DNA of 64,000 nt from Stercorarius parasiticus (lineage: Eukaryota; Chordata; Aves; Charadriiformes; Stercorariidae): assembly GCA_013396915.1 (NCBI GenBank), contig VWZL01002222.1, forward strand, positions 1 to 64,000, given 5' to 3'. A program made the translations under genes and the position numbers. A model generated the notes under the pieces. The model was given only the letters and a program-made list of their open reading frames with translations, searched no databases and was not told the DNA's origin. Below, piece by piece: positions 11,901 to 25,600 of the stretch (position 1 is its first letter; each line of letters begins with the position of its first letter).

Positions 11901-14900
11901 CTGCTGGTTTCCACAAATGTGTTTAAGAGGAGAAATTATCTTTTGTCTTATTTTGTATTTTTTTCTCCAAATGGGCCTCTCTAAATTTTTATTTTTCTTG
12001 ATATGTCTCCACCTCTCAACAAAGCAAATTCTTTTCCTGATGTATCCGTTAGTCTTCTTATACCTCAGGCTACTGAGGCTCTCATTTACTGTTTTCTTAA
12101 CTTTTCCCGTGCAATAATTGGTGGTATCGTAAAGGGTTATTACATTGTTCACTCTTGCCTCTTTCTTCTCAGCTTCTTAAAGACACACCCTAAATTATGC
12201 AGCCCCCTCTCAGAGGTGAGGCTACTTTCTCCATTGCCACAGTTTTCAGATCCTATAATCTTACTCTTGGCAACCTCTGTATTGTAAACCGCAACCTCCA
12301 CGTGGATCGTTCCCAGATTAACCACACTGACTGCTCTTTTCTCTCCAATCTCAAAGTATGTCTGAGAATATTTCCTGAATATTCTGCCATCATGTAAAAT
12401 GTAGCCTCTCCAAAACCACCATTGACAATACCCTGCATTTCCAGAACACAAGAAATATCCATCCTCTGGTTCTACTGCTCTCTTGCAAACCCACCTATTT
12501 CCTAATTGTTTCACAGCTTTTTCCCTACCAGGCATAAGGGACAGATTAACATCTGTAAGGATTTAACCATTTTCCTCTGTGTAGTAATCCTGAAAGGAGC
12601 TAATAATGAGATGATCCCAGCTTGTATATAGCATTGGTGTCTTCCCAATGCTTTTTCTATTGGCCATTGACACAACTATGACTTAGAGTTGCAGCATAGA
12701 TCTTGCAGCCCAAAATCAAGTCAGATGATAGATAAAAGAGGATCACCTCGTGTCTCTCCCAGCCTCTATTTTTTCTGGAGATCTGTGACATCTCGGTATA
12801 GATGAGTACTCAGTTTAGGGGCCTGCCAAGTTTATGGCTGTCTATCTGGGCTGCCCAAGACATTAAAGCATTTTAGCAGTGCTGTGAAACTCATTCCTGA
12901 CTTTCCTTTTTCTTTCTTTTCCATTTTTCCCTTTATTGGCTAGGTTTAGACTTTTCCTCTTGGTGGATCTAAAGCTTGTGAAACCCTCCCACTTGTACCA
13001 AACTAGTCGTGGTTTGCAGAACATGACTTGCTATTATATAGTAGTCAAACATATTCAAACTTCCTGCATACGTTTCAATGTACAATGATGGTAAACTGTG
13101 TCCTTCTACTACACATATGGAGGATAAATATTGAACTCCTGTTATCTGTTCAAAAGCACTTATGAGTTCAAAGCCCCAGGAAAAACAAACATCCCCCCTG
13201 CCAAGAAACATGTAAACCTATGGAGAACAGACCATCCTACTAGCAAAGGAAGTGGAGAGTACATTTTCCATAAGGCAGTTAAATACCATCCCTGTGCCAT
13301 AGTTGCAATGAAGTTCTATAGTTGGGCCTGCAGTTAATGAAATTCCTGTAGGACACTGTCAGAAGATTTAATTTCTCTGTTTACTGGATTATCAGCACGA
13401 TCGTGAATCCCGTATGTCAGCTCTTCATGCCAAAGAAGGAAAATTGCCAATCTAGAGACCAGGATACATCCAGGAGCAGGCCTCCTGCTACACAGAGGAT
13501 TTGTCTGTCATTATACACACAGATTATTGGGGCAAATATATCCCTAGTGAAACTCCTTTAAGTTATATGAAATCATTGTTCTCATCTCCAAATACAGAGC
13601 ATGAGCGAAGCTGGGGATAATATTCAGTCATAATATCAAGTGATGCTCCATGGACTAGCAGATCAGGCTGTTCAGTAGAAAATGCCACCACATGTATTGG
13701 GCCCACAAGTTGTCTGCAGTGCAAGGGGAATATGGAAAATGAAAATGTAGGCAGTGAGGGGGAGACATAAAATAGCGGTTCACATTTTATGAGAGACTGC
13801 TAAAGCAACATCCTTCTGGAATGCAATAACAGCAGGACTGGGGCTCATGACAGAAGCAAATTTAATCTAAACATGCGTTCTGTTTTATTTTAACATGTCC
13901 GTTCACTCTGATATTTCAGCAAAACACATTTACATATAGAGATCATGCAATCGTGATTCCCAGTTGCTGTGTACCCACTGTTACCTATTCCTTTGCAAAG
14001 TGACTGTAAAAATGACAGTGTGTCAGGGTGGCAGAGTTTTCTCCTTAGTTTGTAGAGGCAGATGATGAAAGAACCAAAGGTAATGCAGGATGTGGAGCCT
14101 AATGGATTTTATTCATCAGCTTGCTTTATCTCATATTACAAGTGTGCAGGTACCGTGTTTGTTTTGATTCTATTGACTAACTCTGTGGAAAACTGAAATT
14201 AATTGTGGAGGGGAAGTCAATATTTTGTTTAGTAAGGAACATATAGTTGGCCATCTGAAGCTGAACGTAAGATGCCAAAGAAAAATTTCATGTGAAATTT
14301 CATGTTCAAATTTCAGCTGAATTTTTACCCCAATGGTATGGAAACTGAAATATAGTTTCCTTTTTCTTTTTGAAAAAATGACAGAAAAATGTTTTACATC
14401 TTTCTTTTTTTTTTTTAATAATTGCAGTTATTTTTATATAGCTGTCATGATCTCAAAAAAGAAGTATTTTCCCTAGAAAAAAAAACAATTCAAAGGGATA
14501 AGTAAGCTTTATTTTATTGGAAGTTCATACTTGTGAGCAAAACCACCAAATAATGTTAGTTATAATAGCAAAAAGGGAGGTCTAGAGGACAAGACAATAT
14601 GTAGAACACTCAATTTTCTCCAGTCAATATACAGTCACCACTGATAGCCTTAGCTAATACATCATTTGGGGCCAGTAACAGCCAACAAAGGCAGAGATGA
14701 TCCATGAATTCAGCAAAGGTCAGGCTAGCAAAGATGAGAAGTGGGCAGTGTCTTTGTGGTGAGTTGACTAGCTCCATGTGATGAAAATGGTGTGCTACAC
14801 CACCATGTTTCAGTTACTCTGCTTAAGAAAGCTTGTGTTGGCTTTTAAACAGCACTGAGAGGCAAGACAAACTCTCCCATACGGACTCCAAATGTTTTAG

Positions 14901-16900
14901 GTCACATCTAAAAGCACATTGTTAAATTATGATCTCAAATTAGTGATGATAATATCCATAAGAAATGACGTAATTCAGGCTTCTGAGGGATAGAGGAATG
15001 GTACAGGGCTTTAATGTTAGGAAGAGTATTAACAGGGAAAAGAGATCTCTACTCCTTTCAAAGCAGAAAAAATAGCATGTTTTTTGTTTGGGTATAGTAA
15101 GACCTCTGTCACCTGCTTCAGTATATTTTAACCACTGAGCCTTTGCAACAGGGTATTTAATGTCAATCCAACATGTCCCCTATCCCAGAGGACATCTACA
15201 AACACCCTACCACAAATTCTGTGTAGATAAGACATATGGAAATATTCAGTGATAACAATATTAAAAAAATTGGACAGACTACCTTCAGCAAGGAGCTCCG
15301 TATGGGCATGCTGTTCAGTTTCACTTTTTAATTCCTATAGGAGACTATGCACTACATATCAGAGTAAAATTTTACCAAATTGCTAAAGATATTTTAAGCC
15401 ATCACTACTTACAGGTCACCAGCTAATTGTGTTTCCATGGGTTTCCTTCTCAGTATTTCTTAAGGGAAAATACAAGGTGGGAATAAAGTCGCATAAGTAG
15501 AGAAGCACTGCTATTATGTCCAACGTTGCCTAGCTTTATGATAAAGATGCTACGATGCTTAGTTATAGTTTTATTCCACATTTTGTCATTGAGTTGATGA
15601 TTTTTTTCTTTTAATCCAATCTCTATGTGCCATTCAACACTATCAAATGCTTTCCCCAAAGGCAGTAAGATAATGAAAGTAAATAAATTCTAAACAATAA
15701 ATAATGAACGATATTGCACTGAAACTGACAGTCAAGAGGAAAACCAATTTGGCTTAAGGGTGGAAGAAAGGAGAGTTGACCTTGCAGATGCAAGTAATAT
15801 TGTAGATACTTCCAGTTTCTAGGAAGTAAGTCCATCTTTTGATATCAAAATATGATTAAATCATTACACAGCACCAATATCAACAGGGTGTCACAGTACT
15901 TAATAGGTAATTAAATTCTGGAAGTCTTCTGTTCTGCTTTAGAAGTTCTGATTTCATTGCATTTAAAACTCTTTCAGGGGCTGGAACACACGACACAATA
16001 TGTAGAGGCTGGCAAACCTCACATTTTGATCAATACACTTTAATGTAATCTAATAAGGTTATTTCTGTTTCTCTGTTTTTCCCTCCCACTACATTACACT
16101 TGGTACAGCAAATGCCATGAAAGTTGAGAGCATCCAGTGCAAAGGTCATAGTTGCCCTGTAAACAAATCCAGATGCCCCATTAATAACACCATTAGGGAG
16201 AACCAAATGGACTTGTTCAACAGGACCTGCCTGTTGCCCAATGAACTTGACAAATACATATGAATTTGCAAACTGTGTGTTACGTTTCCATATGCAAAAT
16301 AGTCTTTTTTTTTTTTTGACTCAGGATATAGACTATTTGGGGTACAACACATGAAGAAATAGGTCATCTTTTTTCCACACTGAAGAGAACTTGCAGTTGA
16401 GTTGCAGGCATATTTCTAAGCACACTTCTCTTCACCTGATTTAGATACCCGATAAGAGAAATACTCAAATTTAATCTCACAATTCTTTTGCCTGAGCAAA
16501 TCTTGCAGTTAGAGTTGCACCTTCCATATTGAAGTGCTGTGCCCAGATCCTCAGAACATTTTATCCTGTGTAGTTCACCTAAATTATTTGTGGAATTGAA
16601 GAGTGTTGATGGAAAATTATCAATACTCAATCACAAAAAACCCTGAAAACTGGGCTGAGTACTTTAGCCATAGGACTAATTTCTGAAAGGGAAACTGATT
16701 TGGGGGCAGCAGAACATAAACAGCCATAAATGAGACAGTAAAAAAGTGAGTATCAAGATATATTTGAAGACCAAATGAGCCTAAAAAAGAAAGGAGAAAC
16801 ACATTTTATATACACACAGATGCAAGTCCTTTGATAAACAGGTGTTGAAGAAACTGAAAAACATTCAGATAATGTGAAAGTAGGCTAACCCTTCCCATGG
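9000..16900. other. non-coding stretch, no supported gene
   Basis: AT-rich sequence without recognisable repeats or convincing exons, apart from the weak exon candidate at 9874-9988 and isolated splice-like motifs (11290-11316 plus; 11.7-11.9 kb minus). If the minus-strand gene extends upstream, this is intronic. Confidence 0.5.
9874..9988 (-). CDS. weak candidate for the next upstream exon
   Basis: A 115-nt open stretch ends at donor TTCCT|GTGAGA in phase 1, which would feed correctly into the exon starting at 8960. The translation is hydrophobic and helix-like (KMCLLKLHLFLHSTTLSS). The acceptor (ACCTCCAAAG) has a poor pyrimidine tract, so the left boundary is a guess and the exon may be false. 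Confidence 0.25.
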
Positions 16901-16909
16901 CTAAAAAAG

Positions 16910-17045
16910 CAAATTGGACCGTACAGAATCTTGAAAGGCTATCTAATCCTTCTGCCTAACCTAAATCAGTACTTTTAACCACATCCAAATAATTTCCAAT
17001 GAATGTCCATCCAACCTCCAGTGAGAGACATCCCAGGTTCACATT
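16910..17045 (-). mobile_element. probable very old CR1/L3-like tail (minus)
   Basis: CTAAATCAGTACTTTTAACC and ATGTCCATCCAACCTCCAGT followed by GAGAGACATCCCAGGTTCAC match the layout of reverse-complemented old CR1 C-terminal sequence ('...tgtccaacct...cctccagtgatggagattcc'). Terminal repeats are gone. The call rests on pattern recognition only. Confidence 0.4.
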
Positions 17046-18524
17046 TTAGAAAGTTAATGAGAAGGAATATGATCAAATGTGGGTTTACTTGGATCCTACA
17101 GCTTTGAAGAAAGACAGCATTATTTTAAACCTAACAAACCAGTCGGAGATAAAATTGCTCACATGTCAGCTGACATGCCTCAGTATTGACAGGTTAGCTT
17201 AGACAGCAAGTTACTTCTGCTGAGCACTTTAAACACCCAGTGGGAAAAATTCAAATTCCACAGCTTAACTCTTGGAATCACAGTCTGCTAGAGGATTGTT
17301 CCAGCTGAAAAATGGTGCTTTTTTCAGTCTTAGCAGGTGTCCACAGCATTGCAGACAGTATGATAATAGAGGCATACACTCAGCAGGGACATGATCAGAA
17401 GCTAGGAGAGGTCACAAAATGAGCATAAGCAGAAAGCATCAAGTTTAATCAAGAGAGAAAATGCAATTCAAGACAAAAAGATGAAGAAGAAGAGAAGGAC
17501 TTGTGGCACATTCTTTCATATCAAAGAATCAGGACAGTCAAGATCACCGTATGAGGACTATTGAACACAGCATTTGGTTAAAATAGAGGACATCATAGTG
17601 ATTGTTAGGAGCTTTATGGCAGATCCCAAAAGAGCCAGGGTGGGAACTGATTGAAGTCTACAGTCTTACCTAATCCTAAACCTTTCTGAGTAGCCCAGAG
17701 ATACTTAAGATGAAATTTACAACACCAGCAGCAAAAAATCCTCACAGAGGTCAGCAACACAAAACTCTGCCGTATCCTCTACGGTCAGATTATCAATCCA
17801 GCAAGCAATCACCTTGCAATCAGATGTACTGATGAGTAGCATACTGGGGTGTGCAATGTAAGACGATATGTCTGTTCCCATTCATAAAGCATGGCTTCAC
17901 CATGCTGATATACTCGAAAGAGACAATCCTTGCTCTAATGAAATTTCAAGCTCAGCAGAGGCAAAAAACTTATCCAAGAGTAAAATCTAAATTAGGTACA
18001 TATACCAGAGAAATTCCTTGCTGTTTTAATCAAGGAAGTTTCATCCTGGTCTCCTTGGGTGAAGCATTCATATGTAAAATGATTGTTAGTTATCCTGAAA
18101 CTATATAAATGTTTGGAAGAACAGCTGAAGAAACACAAAGAAGTCACCTACATACCTTTTTGAAGTCTAGCTGGAGTACACCACAATCAAGTTGATACCG
18201 AGACACTGTGATACAGCAGCTTCTAAAAGCGCTAGAACATGGCAGTGAGTGGCAGGCAGCTCCAGATTAATTTAGTTTGATTTTTAATAGCACAGAACTT
18301 TATCAGTGAAATTTCCTTCCAGAGGGCACCGTGAAGAAAAAATTACTATAAGAACAAGACACTATAACAATGAGCTATATATATATAATGACTTGTCAAG
18401 TATCATGACAATAGGTGCACTGGAAAATCCTTTCAATCAGCTAATTTTATGAACTTCAAATTTATCTGTAGAGGACCAAATTGTCTTCCTGTACTTAGAG
18501 AAGTGGGGTTGAACTCTCTGATCA

Positions 18525-18615
18525 GGTTTCTGGGACATTAGAGCAGGAGATTGGACTAGATGACCTCCTGAGATCCCTTCCATCCTAAATTAGCCTTTGA
18601 TCCTACGATCATCAC
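18525..18615 (+). mobile_element. CR1 3' tail remnant (plus)
   Basis: GGAGATTGGACTAGATGACC followed by TCCTGAGATCCCTTCCATCC is the conserved CR1 tail. The terminal repeats have decayed to TTTGATCCTACGATC. Divergence suggests an old copy of the type shared with other archosaurs. Confidence 0.7.
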
Positions 18616-20544
18616 AAAGAATCTGAACGTCCCCTACAACAGAAAGCAATCATTCACCAGGGAGCAAAACCGAGAGGCAAATGATCTCTGTGAAACCTGC
18701 ATGAGACACCAACAAACTTGCTAGGCTGGGAATAGCGTGGCTGCATTTGAGCACTTCCTTGATCCAGTCAAGCCACTGTCAGGAGCACAGGGCTGATCCC
18801 TCACCTGTAAAATAAGTCTCACCTCAGGTCAGCCAGACCTTTTTCTCTGAGAGTCAGAGTCCCTCCCTCACCTTTTAGAAGCCAGGCAGCTGAAGATGCC
18901 CGAGAGTTACATCATGCAAATGCCCTGGCAGAGGGCACCAAGCCATGCAGTCAAGGGCCTGCTATGTTCCTCAGAGGGGTCCTTCTGGGATGTAGATTGT
19001 GAAGTAATTCAGGCAAGGTCTGACCAGCTTTTGCTGTCCTTATTTGCGTTTATTTCTATATGAAGATGGTAATCTTCTGGCCATTTCTTCCCTGACCACT
19101 TTCAACATGCAAGATCAGCGGCACTGTAATAAATCAAACAAACAAAAATCTGTGAGCACAAATAGGAAGGGCCAAATGCTCTGCTGACTTCTGCAGTGTA
19201 AATCTCAATTACTTGCATCCACCTACAACTGAACAAACTTAACTCATTGAGTTATGCTTTAATTACATTGAAACCATTTGTTCTCACTCTGGTCACTTCG
19301 GTTCCTACAGTTCACTTTTTTATATATGTCCCTAATGCGATATTGCGGAGCCCCTAAGTTCCAGTGACAGTGTTTTGTAGATAAAACCCCTGAGGAAACC
19401 TAATTACATCAGAGAGCACAAGATTCCTGATCTGAGGAGATTGTCCTTGTTATGTTGGCCATCTACAGTGAGGATAGGACGTGGCAAAAGAGGAAATGAA
19501 AGACCCTTTACCTACGTTTTATCACCTGTAAAGGTGATGCAGAGATCATTTATTTCTTTGGGGACATTCTTCTGTTCCGGGTTTTGGTATTTTTTGTGGG
19601 TTTTTTACACTAAATCAGTTCATTCTGCCAAGTTCAGTTCAGAACTGGGACAGGGAAGGGGGAAAGTGAAGTAAAAACTGAAGTTGTGTTCTAAGAGCAG
19701 AGATAAGTCAACAACAGCAGCAACATAAGTGTAGGAAAGAAGGTTTCTGTTAAACGACATGCTTCTGTAAGGAGGTGTTAGAAAGCACAGCAGTCTGCTC
19801 TGCTCATTCTTGGACTTGGAAGAACTGACAAAATGACATAGTTTTAAGATACAGAGAGCTGAGATACAGCAAAGGTCCCATATCTACTTGGCACTCTGGC
19901 ACCAATACGATCACACCAGTAAATCCTCCTGCAAAAATACAGTCCCACTGATGTAAAACGTGTTTAGCATGGTGCAGCTCCCTGTAGGAAAAATCAGTGC
20001 TAAGCTAGACAAGTTTAAGCCACCACTGCATCCTCAAAAATGGCTGTAGCAGCACTAAGGTGAATACAAATGGTCCAAGTTGCTCTCATCAAGAGAAGTC
20101 TGCAAGTGAACGAGCTGAAGGTATATCATCCCTTGCGTCATGAATACGTGTTCCTTCACTCACAATGATTAGAGGAGGAAGCACAGCCTACTAGGTCCCA
20201 CTGAAGCCAATGAGAATATTATCTTTGCTCCAAAGAGAGGAGACAGAGGTCAGTAATGAGTACTTTGGAATGTTCTCTCTACTACAAATATCCCAAATCC
20301 TCTCCCCTGTTTGGAAGCAACTCCTAGCCACACATAGGGTTTCAAGAATTCACAGAAGGAATTTAGTCCGTCTAGTAGCTATTCTCAACAGTAATAATAT
20401 TTATATTGTGGTAGTACCTACACACTAGGTGTTAGACCCGTAAAATGTGGACGAAAAAAGACATTCTTTGCCAAAAAGCACTCGCTGTTTTCATACAAGA
20501 AGAATGCATGACCTTTTAAATGACCCATTCTACATGGATCTCAG

Positions 20545-20660
20545 TGAACAACCCAAATAAAGCCTGAGATTTAACACCGATGTAATTCCATTGAAAATCA
20601 GCAGAATTACATCAGCATGAGATCAGAAAGGGGACATAGGCCCAGATTCTGCAGACACTC
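20545..20660. repeat. degenerate palindromic amniote repeat, copy 1
   Basis: Positions 20579-20613 form an imperfect hairpin: two 16-bp arms (GATGTAATTCCATTGA and TCAGCAGAATTACATC) pair with three mismatches around AAA. The flank GGCCCAGATTCTGC is a phrase often found next to this hairpin in reptile and bird DNA. Confidence 0.5.
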
Positions 20661-21979
20661 ACAGAATGTAGGAAGAGGTGTAGAAATCAATTTGTATGGG
20701 CAGTAACTGACTTCAGTAGAGGAAATGTGTGTTCAAACAGCAAAAGGGAGCATACCAATGTGGTAACTATGGCAGGCATCTATTTAATTATGTCTTATGT
20801 TTAAACCATTCCATTTTTAATTAAAATAATTGAATTGATTAGTATAAGAGCAACCATGGAACTCTCATACTTTGAACACGAAGAAATAAATTATCATTTA
20901 TTTGAGGGATTAGTGCCGTCTGTTTTGATTTTAATAAAGATAAGAGACAAAAAACAAAAACATGGATCCATACAACCCCATGTAATGAAGCACATGGCTT
21001 TTCTCTACTCAAACAAAGGAATAGATATATTAAACATACAGTACGGATATAACAAACTATCCTTTGTCTTCTTTGTAAAGGTTTTAAAAGGGATTTGGAA
21101 ATTCATCTCACTCTAGAAGTCATGCTTTTCCTGCAAATGTTAAAGTGACTTCAGAATTACCTTTGATGGATTTTGCTACAACAGGTTCCAAAGGAGAATC
21201 TATATCAGTCCATCAAACTGCTTTCAGTCTTTGGGCTGCTTGGGTTTTGGGTGATTTTTCAGTCAATCAGCAACTTCCTCCAAATACAGGGAAGCCTAGA
21301 TTCTCTAAGTGCCAAAGATGTAATTTAGAGAGCAATGATGGATGAATCCATAGTTTTGACACTTGCAACAGAACCCAGGGATTTTGTTCTACCACTGGCT
21401 CTGCTGTAGGTTTCCTGTGAAACAGCTGGCAAATACCTGTGTAAAAGTTTCACAAATGCAGAGTTGTAAAGGTGAGGAAGCACCATCTAGTATTTTCTGC
21501 ATTTGGCCTACATCACTCTATTAAAACATTGTTTTGAAAAAGATGGAAAATTCTCATCATGACAAGAATTGGTCTGTTTGATAATGAATTAGTCTCACTA
21601 TTAAAAACAATGCACTTCATTGTTCTCTAACAGGGAAGAATTTGAGTGAAAGCAATTGTAACTTTGAGAAAGAGTACAGAGAACACCAAACAAACCCCAC
21701 AGGAATTCAATAAGACGACCGTCAGTAAACTCAGGGGAAGAGTAATATCCCATGGGTGACAAGCGCACAGAAAAAGAGAGACCAAGCAATAGTAACAACA
21801 CAAGAACAACTTATCCCAAAATTGAGGAGGGAGAGAAAAATGCAGGAAAGACAAATCTGTTTCTATCACAACCACTGCATTTTTCTGAAGAAAAGGCTAA
21901 AAAGCATGCAGGAGGTGAAAAGTAGGTCCATCTGCAAAGAGAAATACAGAAGAATAGCATAAACATGTAGAACCAAACC

Positions 21980-22807
21980 CCCACAAAACAGTGATGCACA
22001 TAGGACAGAAGAATAACTAAAATGACAAAGTTACTCAGTAAAGAAAAAAACCCAACCAAACAAAACCCCTCCAAAACCCCAACAAAGGGAAGTCTTGGTC
22101 TGCTGCTCAATGGGGAGAGAAAGACACTGACAGATGATGCCAAAAAGGTGGAAGTATTTGATGTCTTTTTTCTTCACTCTAGTAAAGGGGTCAACTGCAA
22201 CCAGGTGGCAAATCCAATGAATGCCAGCAACAAAGAGGTAATGTCAGGCCCAAAAAGGAAAAGAATGTTAGAGAACACTCTGATAAGTTGGTGTTATCAA
22301 ATCATCTCCACCTGATGAACTTTATCCCCCAGTACTTAAAAGAACAGGCTGAAGCAATTTCAGAGCTGTTAGTGGTTTTCTTTGAGAAGCCAGAAGAAAG
22401 GGTTATGTCCTAGAGAACTGGTAAAGAGCAAAAAACACATGTAGCTCTAAAAACAAGAAAAGGGATCTGGAGTTGTAGGCCAGTCAGTATAACCCCCATT
22501 CCTGTTAGATGTTGTGCTAGTATTTTGAGCACTTGTCCCAGATAAACTTATCTGTAAGTACTGAGAGGAAAACAGATGAGAAGCAGCCAACACAGGTTTG
22601 TGAAGAGCAAATCATGTCGAAGTAACCTTATTTCTTTCTCTGACAGGGAAACAGACTTTGTGTGGATGGAGATAGTAGGTCTCATCTATTGCAAATTTTG
22701 TAAGGTTTTTAACTTTGTTTCAGAAGACATTCTCATAAACAAGCTAAGAATATCTAAATAAAATTGAAATAACGTGGGTGCAAGGTGGTTGGAAATCATA
22801 CTTAGAC
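21980..22807 (+). mobile_element. old CR1 LINE, 5' part of a copy split by a later insertion
   Basis: Decayed plus-strand CR1 ORF2. At 22076-22180 the translation keeps the block before the reverse transcriptase (SLGLLLNGERKTLTDDAKK), and near 22320 a degenerate region equivalent to 'GPDE..P.VLKE'. At 22595-22760 it keeps HRFVKSKSCRSNLISFSDRE, matching the fingers/palm approach of CR1 RT. The copy stops abruptly at about 22807, where a minus-strand CR1 begins, and its continuation reappears at 26565. It may start further left, around 21.64 kb, but the similarity there is too weak to call. Confidence 0.7.
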
Positions 22808-22869
22808 AATCACAGAATCACGGAATGGTAGGGGTTAGAAGGGACCTTGGGAGATCATCTAGTCCAACC

Positions 22870-23290
22870 CCACTGCTAATGCACAATCTTCAAGAGTAGG
22901 TTACAGACAATTGCGTCCAGGCGGGTTTTGAATATCTCCAGAGAAGGAGACTCCATAACCTCTCTGGGCAGCCTGTTCCAGTGCTCTGTCACCCTCGAAG
23001 TAAAGAAGTTTTTCCTCATGTTGGGATGGAACTTCCTGTGTTCCAGCTTGTGTCTGTTGCCCCTTGTCCTGTCACCAGGCAACACTGAGAAGAGCCTGCC
23101 CCCATCCTCCTGACACTCTCCTCTAGAAATTTATAAGCACTGATAAGATCCCCTCTCGGTCTTCTCTTCTGCAGGCTAAACAAACCCAGGTCTTTCATCT
23201 TTTCCTCATAAGAGAGGTGCTCCATTTCCTTGATCATCTTTGTAGCCCTCCGCTGGACTCTTTCCAGTAGTTCCTGTCCTTCTTGAACTG
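22870..23290 (-). pseudogene. CR1 ORF2 C-terminal domain
   Basis: Two overlapping frames (23237-23016 and 23085-22876) carry [53 protein letters not shown] and [19 protein letters not shown], the standard C-terminal end of CR1 ORF2. One frameshift lies at about 23085-23016. ORF2 would end near 22876, leaving a very short 3' UTR, as is normal for CR1. Confidence 0.85.
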
Positions 23291-23385
23291 GGAGGCCCAG
23301 AACTGGGCACAGTACTCACATGCAGCCTCACTAGGGCAGAGTAGAGGGGGAGGATAACCTCCCTTGACCTGCTGACCATGCTCTT

Positions 23386-24330
23386 TTAAATGCACCCCAG
23401 AAGACCATTGGCCTTCTTGGCCACAAGGGCACATTGCTGCCTCATGGTCAACTTGTTGTCCACCAGGACTCCAAGGTCTCTCTCTACAGAGCTACTTTCC
23501 AGCAGGTCAGCCCCTAACCTGTACTGCCGTATGGGGTTATTCCTTCCTACATGCAGGACCTTGCCCTTGTTGAATTTCATGAGGTTCCTCTCCGCCCAAC
23601 TCTCTAGCCTGTCCAGGTCTTGCTGTATGGCAGCACAGCCTTCTGCTGTGTCAGACACTCCTCCCAGCTTTGTGTCATCAGCAAACTTGCTAAGAGTACA
23701 TTCTGTCCCCTCGTCCAAGTCATTGATGAATATGTTGAACAAGACTGGACCTAGTACTGACCCCCCGGGAACAACCCTGGTTGAAGACCTCCAAATAGAT
23801 TCTGCGCTGCTGATCACAAACAACCCTCTGATCTCTGCCATTCAGCCAGTTCTCAATCCACCTCACTGTCCACTCATCTAACCCACACTTCCTAAGCTTG
23901 AGGGTGTTATGGGAGACTGTGTCAAAAGCCTCACTAAAGTCAAGATAGACAACGTCCACTGCTCTGCCCTCATCCACCCAGCCAGTCATGCCATCATAGA
24001 AGGCTATCAGATTGGTCAAGCATGATTTCCGCTTGGTGAATGCACGTTGACCACTCCTGATAACCTTCTTTTCCTCCGCATGCTTAGAGATGACATCCAG
24101 CATGAGCTGTTCCATCACCTTTCCGGGGATGGAGGTGAGGCTGACTGACCTGTATTTTTCTGGATCCTCCTTGCACTTTTTGAAGGATGGAGTGACATTG
24201 GCTTTCCTCAAGTACTCAGGCACATCTCCTGTTCTCCACGACCTTTCAAAGATGATGGAGAATGGATTAGCAATAACATCTGCCAGCTCCCTCAGCATGC
24301 CTGGGTGCATCCCATCAGAGCCCATGGAGC
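23386..24330 (-). pseudogene. CR1 ORF2 reverse transcriptase, two frameshifted pieces
   Basis: Piece one (24325-23720) starts in the fingers (GSDGMHPGMLRELADVI) and includes the palm A motif VVYLDFSEAFDTVSHN with the catalytic Asp (YLDF at 23947-23936). Piece two (23841-23386) overlaps it in another frame and carries [19 protein letters not shown], then the FADD catalytic box (23685-23674) and [16 protein letters not shown]. Both palm Asp motifs are intact. One frameshift between them breaks the gene. Confidence 0.85.
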
Positions 24331-24374
24331 TGTGGGCATCGAGTTTGCCTAAATAATCTCTAACATGATCCTTC

Positions 24375-24700
24375 TCAACAAAGGAAACGTCTTCCTTTCT
24401 CCACTTTGTCTCCTACCTCCAGGGTCTGGGATTCCTGAGGGCCAGCCTTAGCAGTAAAGATTGTGGCAAAGGTGTCATTCAGTAACTCTGCCTCCTCTGT
24501 ATCTTCCATCACCAGTGTACCCACTTCATTCAGCAGTGGGCCCACATTTTCCCTAGTCTTCGTTTTGCTGTTGATGTACTTGAAGAAGCCCTTCTTATTG
24601 TCCTTGTCATCTCTTGCCAGATTTAATTCCAAGTGGGCCTTAGCCTTCCTCGTTGCAGCTCTGCATACTCTGACAACATTCCCATATTCCTCCTAAGTGG
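24375..24700 (-). pseudogene. CR1 ORF2 linker between endonuclease and RT
   Basis: The minus-strand frame 24632-24375 holds LNLARDDKDNKKGFFKYINS and then ENVGPLLNEVGTLVMEDTE, the conserved block that precedes the RT in CR1. The frame then runs out (stop at 24375) before the RT block, so it is separated from the next ORF2 piece by a stop or frameshift. Confidence 0.75.
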
Positions 24701-25369
24701 CTAGTCCCTTTTTCCACATTCTGTCAGCTTCCTTCTTCCATGTGAGTTTTTCCAGAAGCTCCTTTCTCATCCATGCAAGTCTCCTGCCTCCTTTGCTTGA
24801 ATTCTTACTCATAGAGATGCACTAATCTTGAGCTTGGAGGAAGTGGTGCTTGAATATTAACCAGCTCTCTTGGACACCCCTACCTTCTAGAGCCCTAACC
24901 TATGAGATTCCTCCAAGTAGGTCTTAGGAGAGGCCAAAGTTAGCTCTCCTGAAGTCCAGGGTTGTAATCCTACTTACTGCCCTGCTTCTTCCATGCAGGG
25001 TCCTGAACTCTACCATCTCATGGTCACTTCAGCCAGGGCTGCCCCCAAACTTTACATCCCCAGCCAGTCCTTCTTTGTTTGTTAGTACAAGGTCCAGCAG
25101 CACACCTCTCCTCATTGGCTCCTCTACCACTTCTGTCAAAAAGTTATCATCAGTGTTCTGCAGAAACCTCTGGACTGTGTGTGCCTGGTTGTGCTGCCTT
25201 TCCAGCAAATATCAGGGCGGTTGAAGTTCCACATGAGAACCAGGGCCTGTGATCATGAGGCTACTTTCAGCTGTCTGTAGAAGGCCTCATCAACTTCCTC
25301 TTCCTGATCTGGTGGCCTGTAGTAAACATCCACAACGGTGTCACCCATATTAGCCTGTCCCTTAATTCT

Positions 25370-25600
25370 TACCCATAAGCTCTCAACTCATTTCTTCATC
25401 CAACCCAAGGCAGAGCTCAATGCATTCCAGTTGCTCTCTCACATTAAGAGCAACTCCACCACCTCGCCTTGCTGGCCTGTCTTTCCTAAAAAGTATGTAG
25501 CCATCCATAACAACATTCCAGTCATGAGAGCTATCCCACCATGTCTCTGTAATTGCAATGAGATTATGGCCCTGCAACTAGACACAGATCTCTACTTCTT
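25370..25600 (-). pseudogene. CR1 ORF2 apurinic-type endonuclease, N-terminal piece
   Basis: The best preserved stretch (25577-25383) contains LIAITETWWDSSHDWN, which includes the conserved catalytic Glu of the APE-like endonuclease, then GYILFRKDRPARRGGGVAL. The frame ends at TGA at 25383, close to where the intact domain would continue. Degraded continuation in other frames runs to about 24700, for example the equivalent of 'YYRPPDQEEE' near 25325-25290. ORF2 starts just downstream of the ORF1 end at 25854. Confidence 0.8.

Larger units (their letters stand above)
17050..21950. other. non-coding stretch, only small repeat remnants
   Basis: Only the CR1 tail at 18.5 kb and the hairpin repeat at 20.58 kb were recognised. 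The sequence just left of 21980 may be a further decayed part of the old CR1. Confidence 0.5.

Noticed and set aside
12149..12535. 128-codon minus-strand frame
   Set aside because: Overlapped by open frames on both strands, no recognisable domain and no phase-compatible splice sites to the left-end gene.
15450..15680. RT-like motif GKAFDSVEW on the minus strand
   Set aside because: Resembles the LINE palm A motif, but no other LINE block lies at the expected distance on either side.
23390..23881. 163-codon plus-strand frame
   Set aside because: Antisense shadow of the minus-strand CR1 RT. The same applies to the minus-strand frames at 58886-59326 and 48506-48970 opposite plus-strand CR1 copies.
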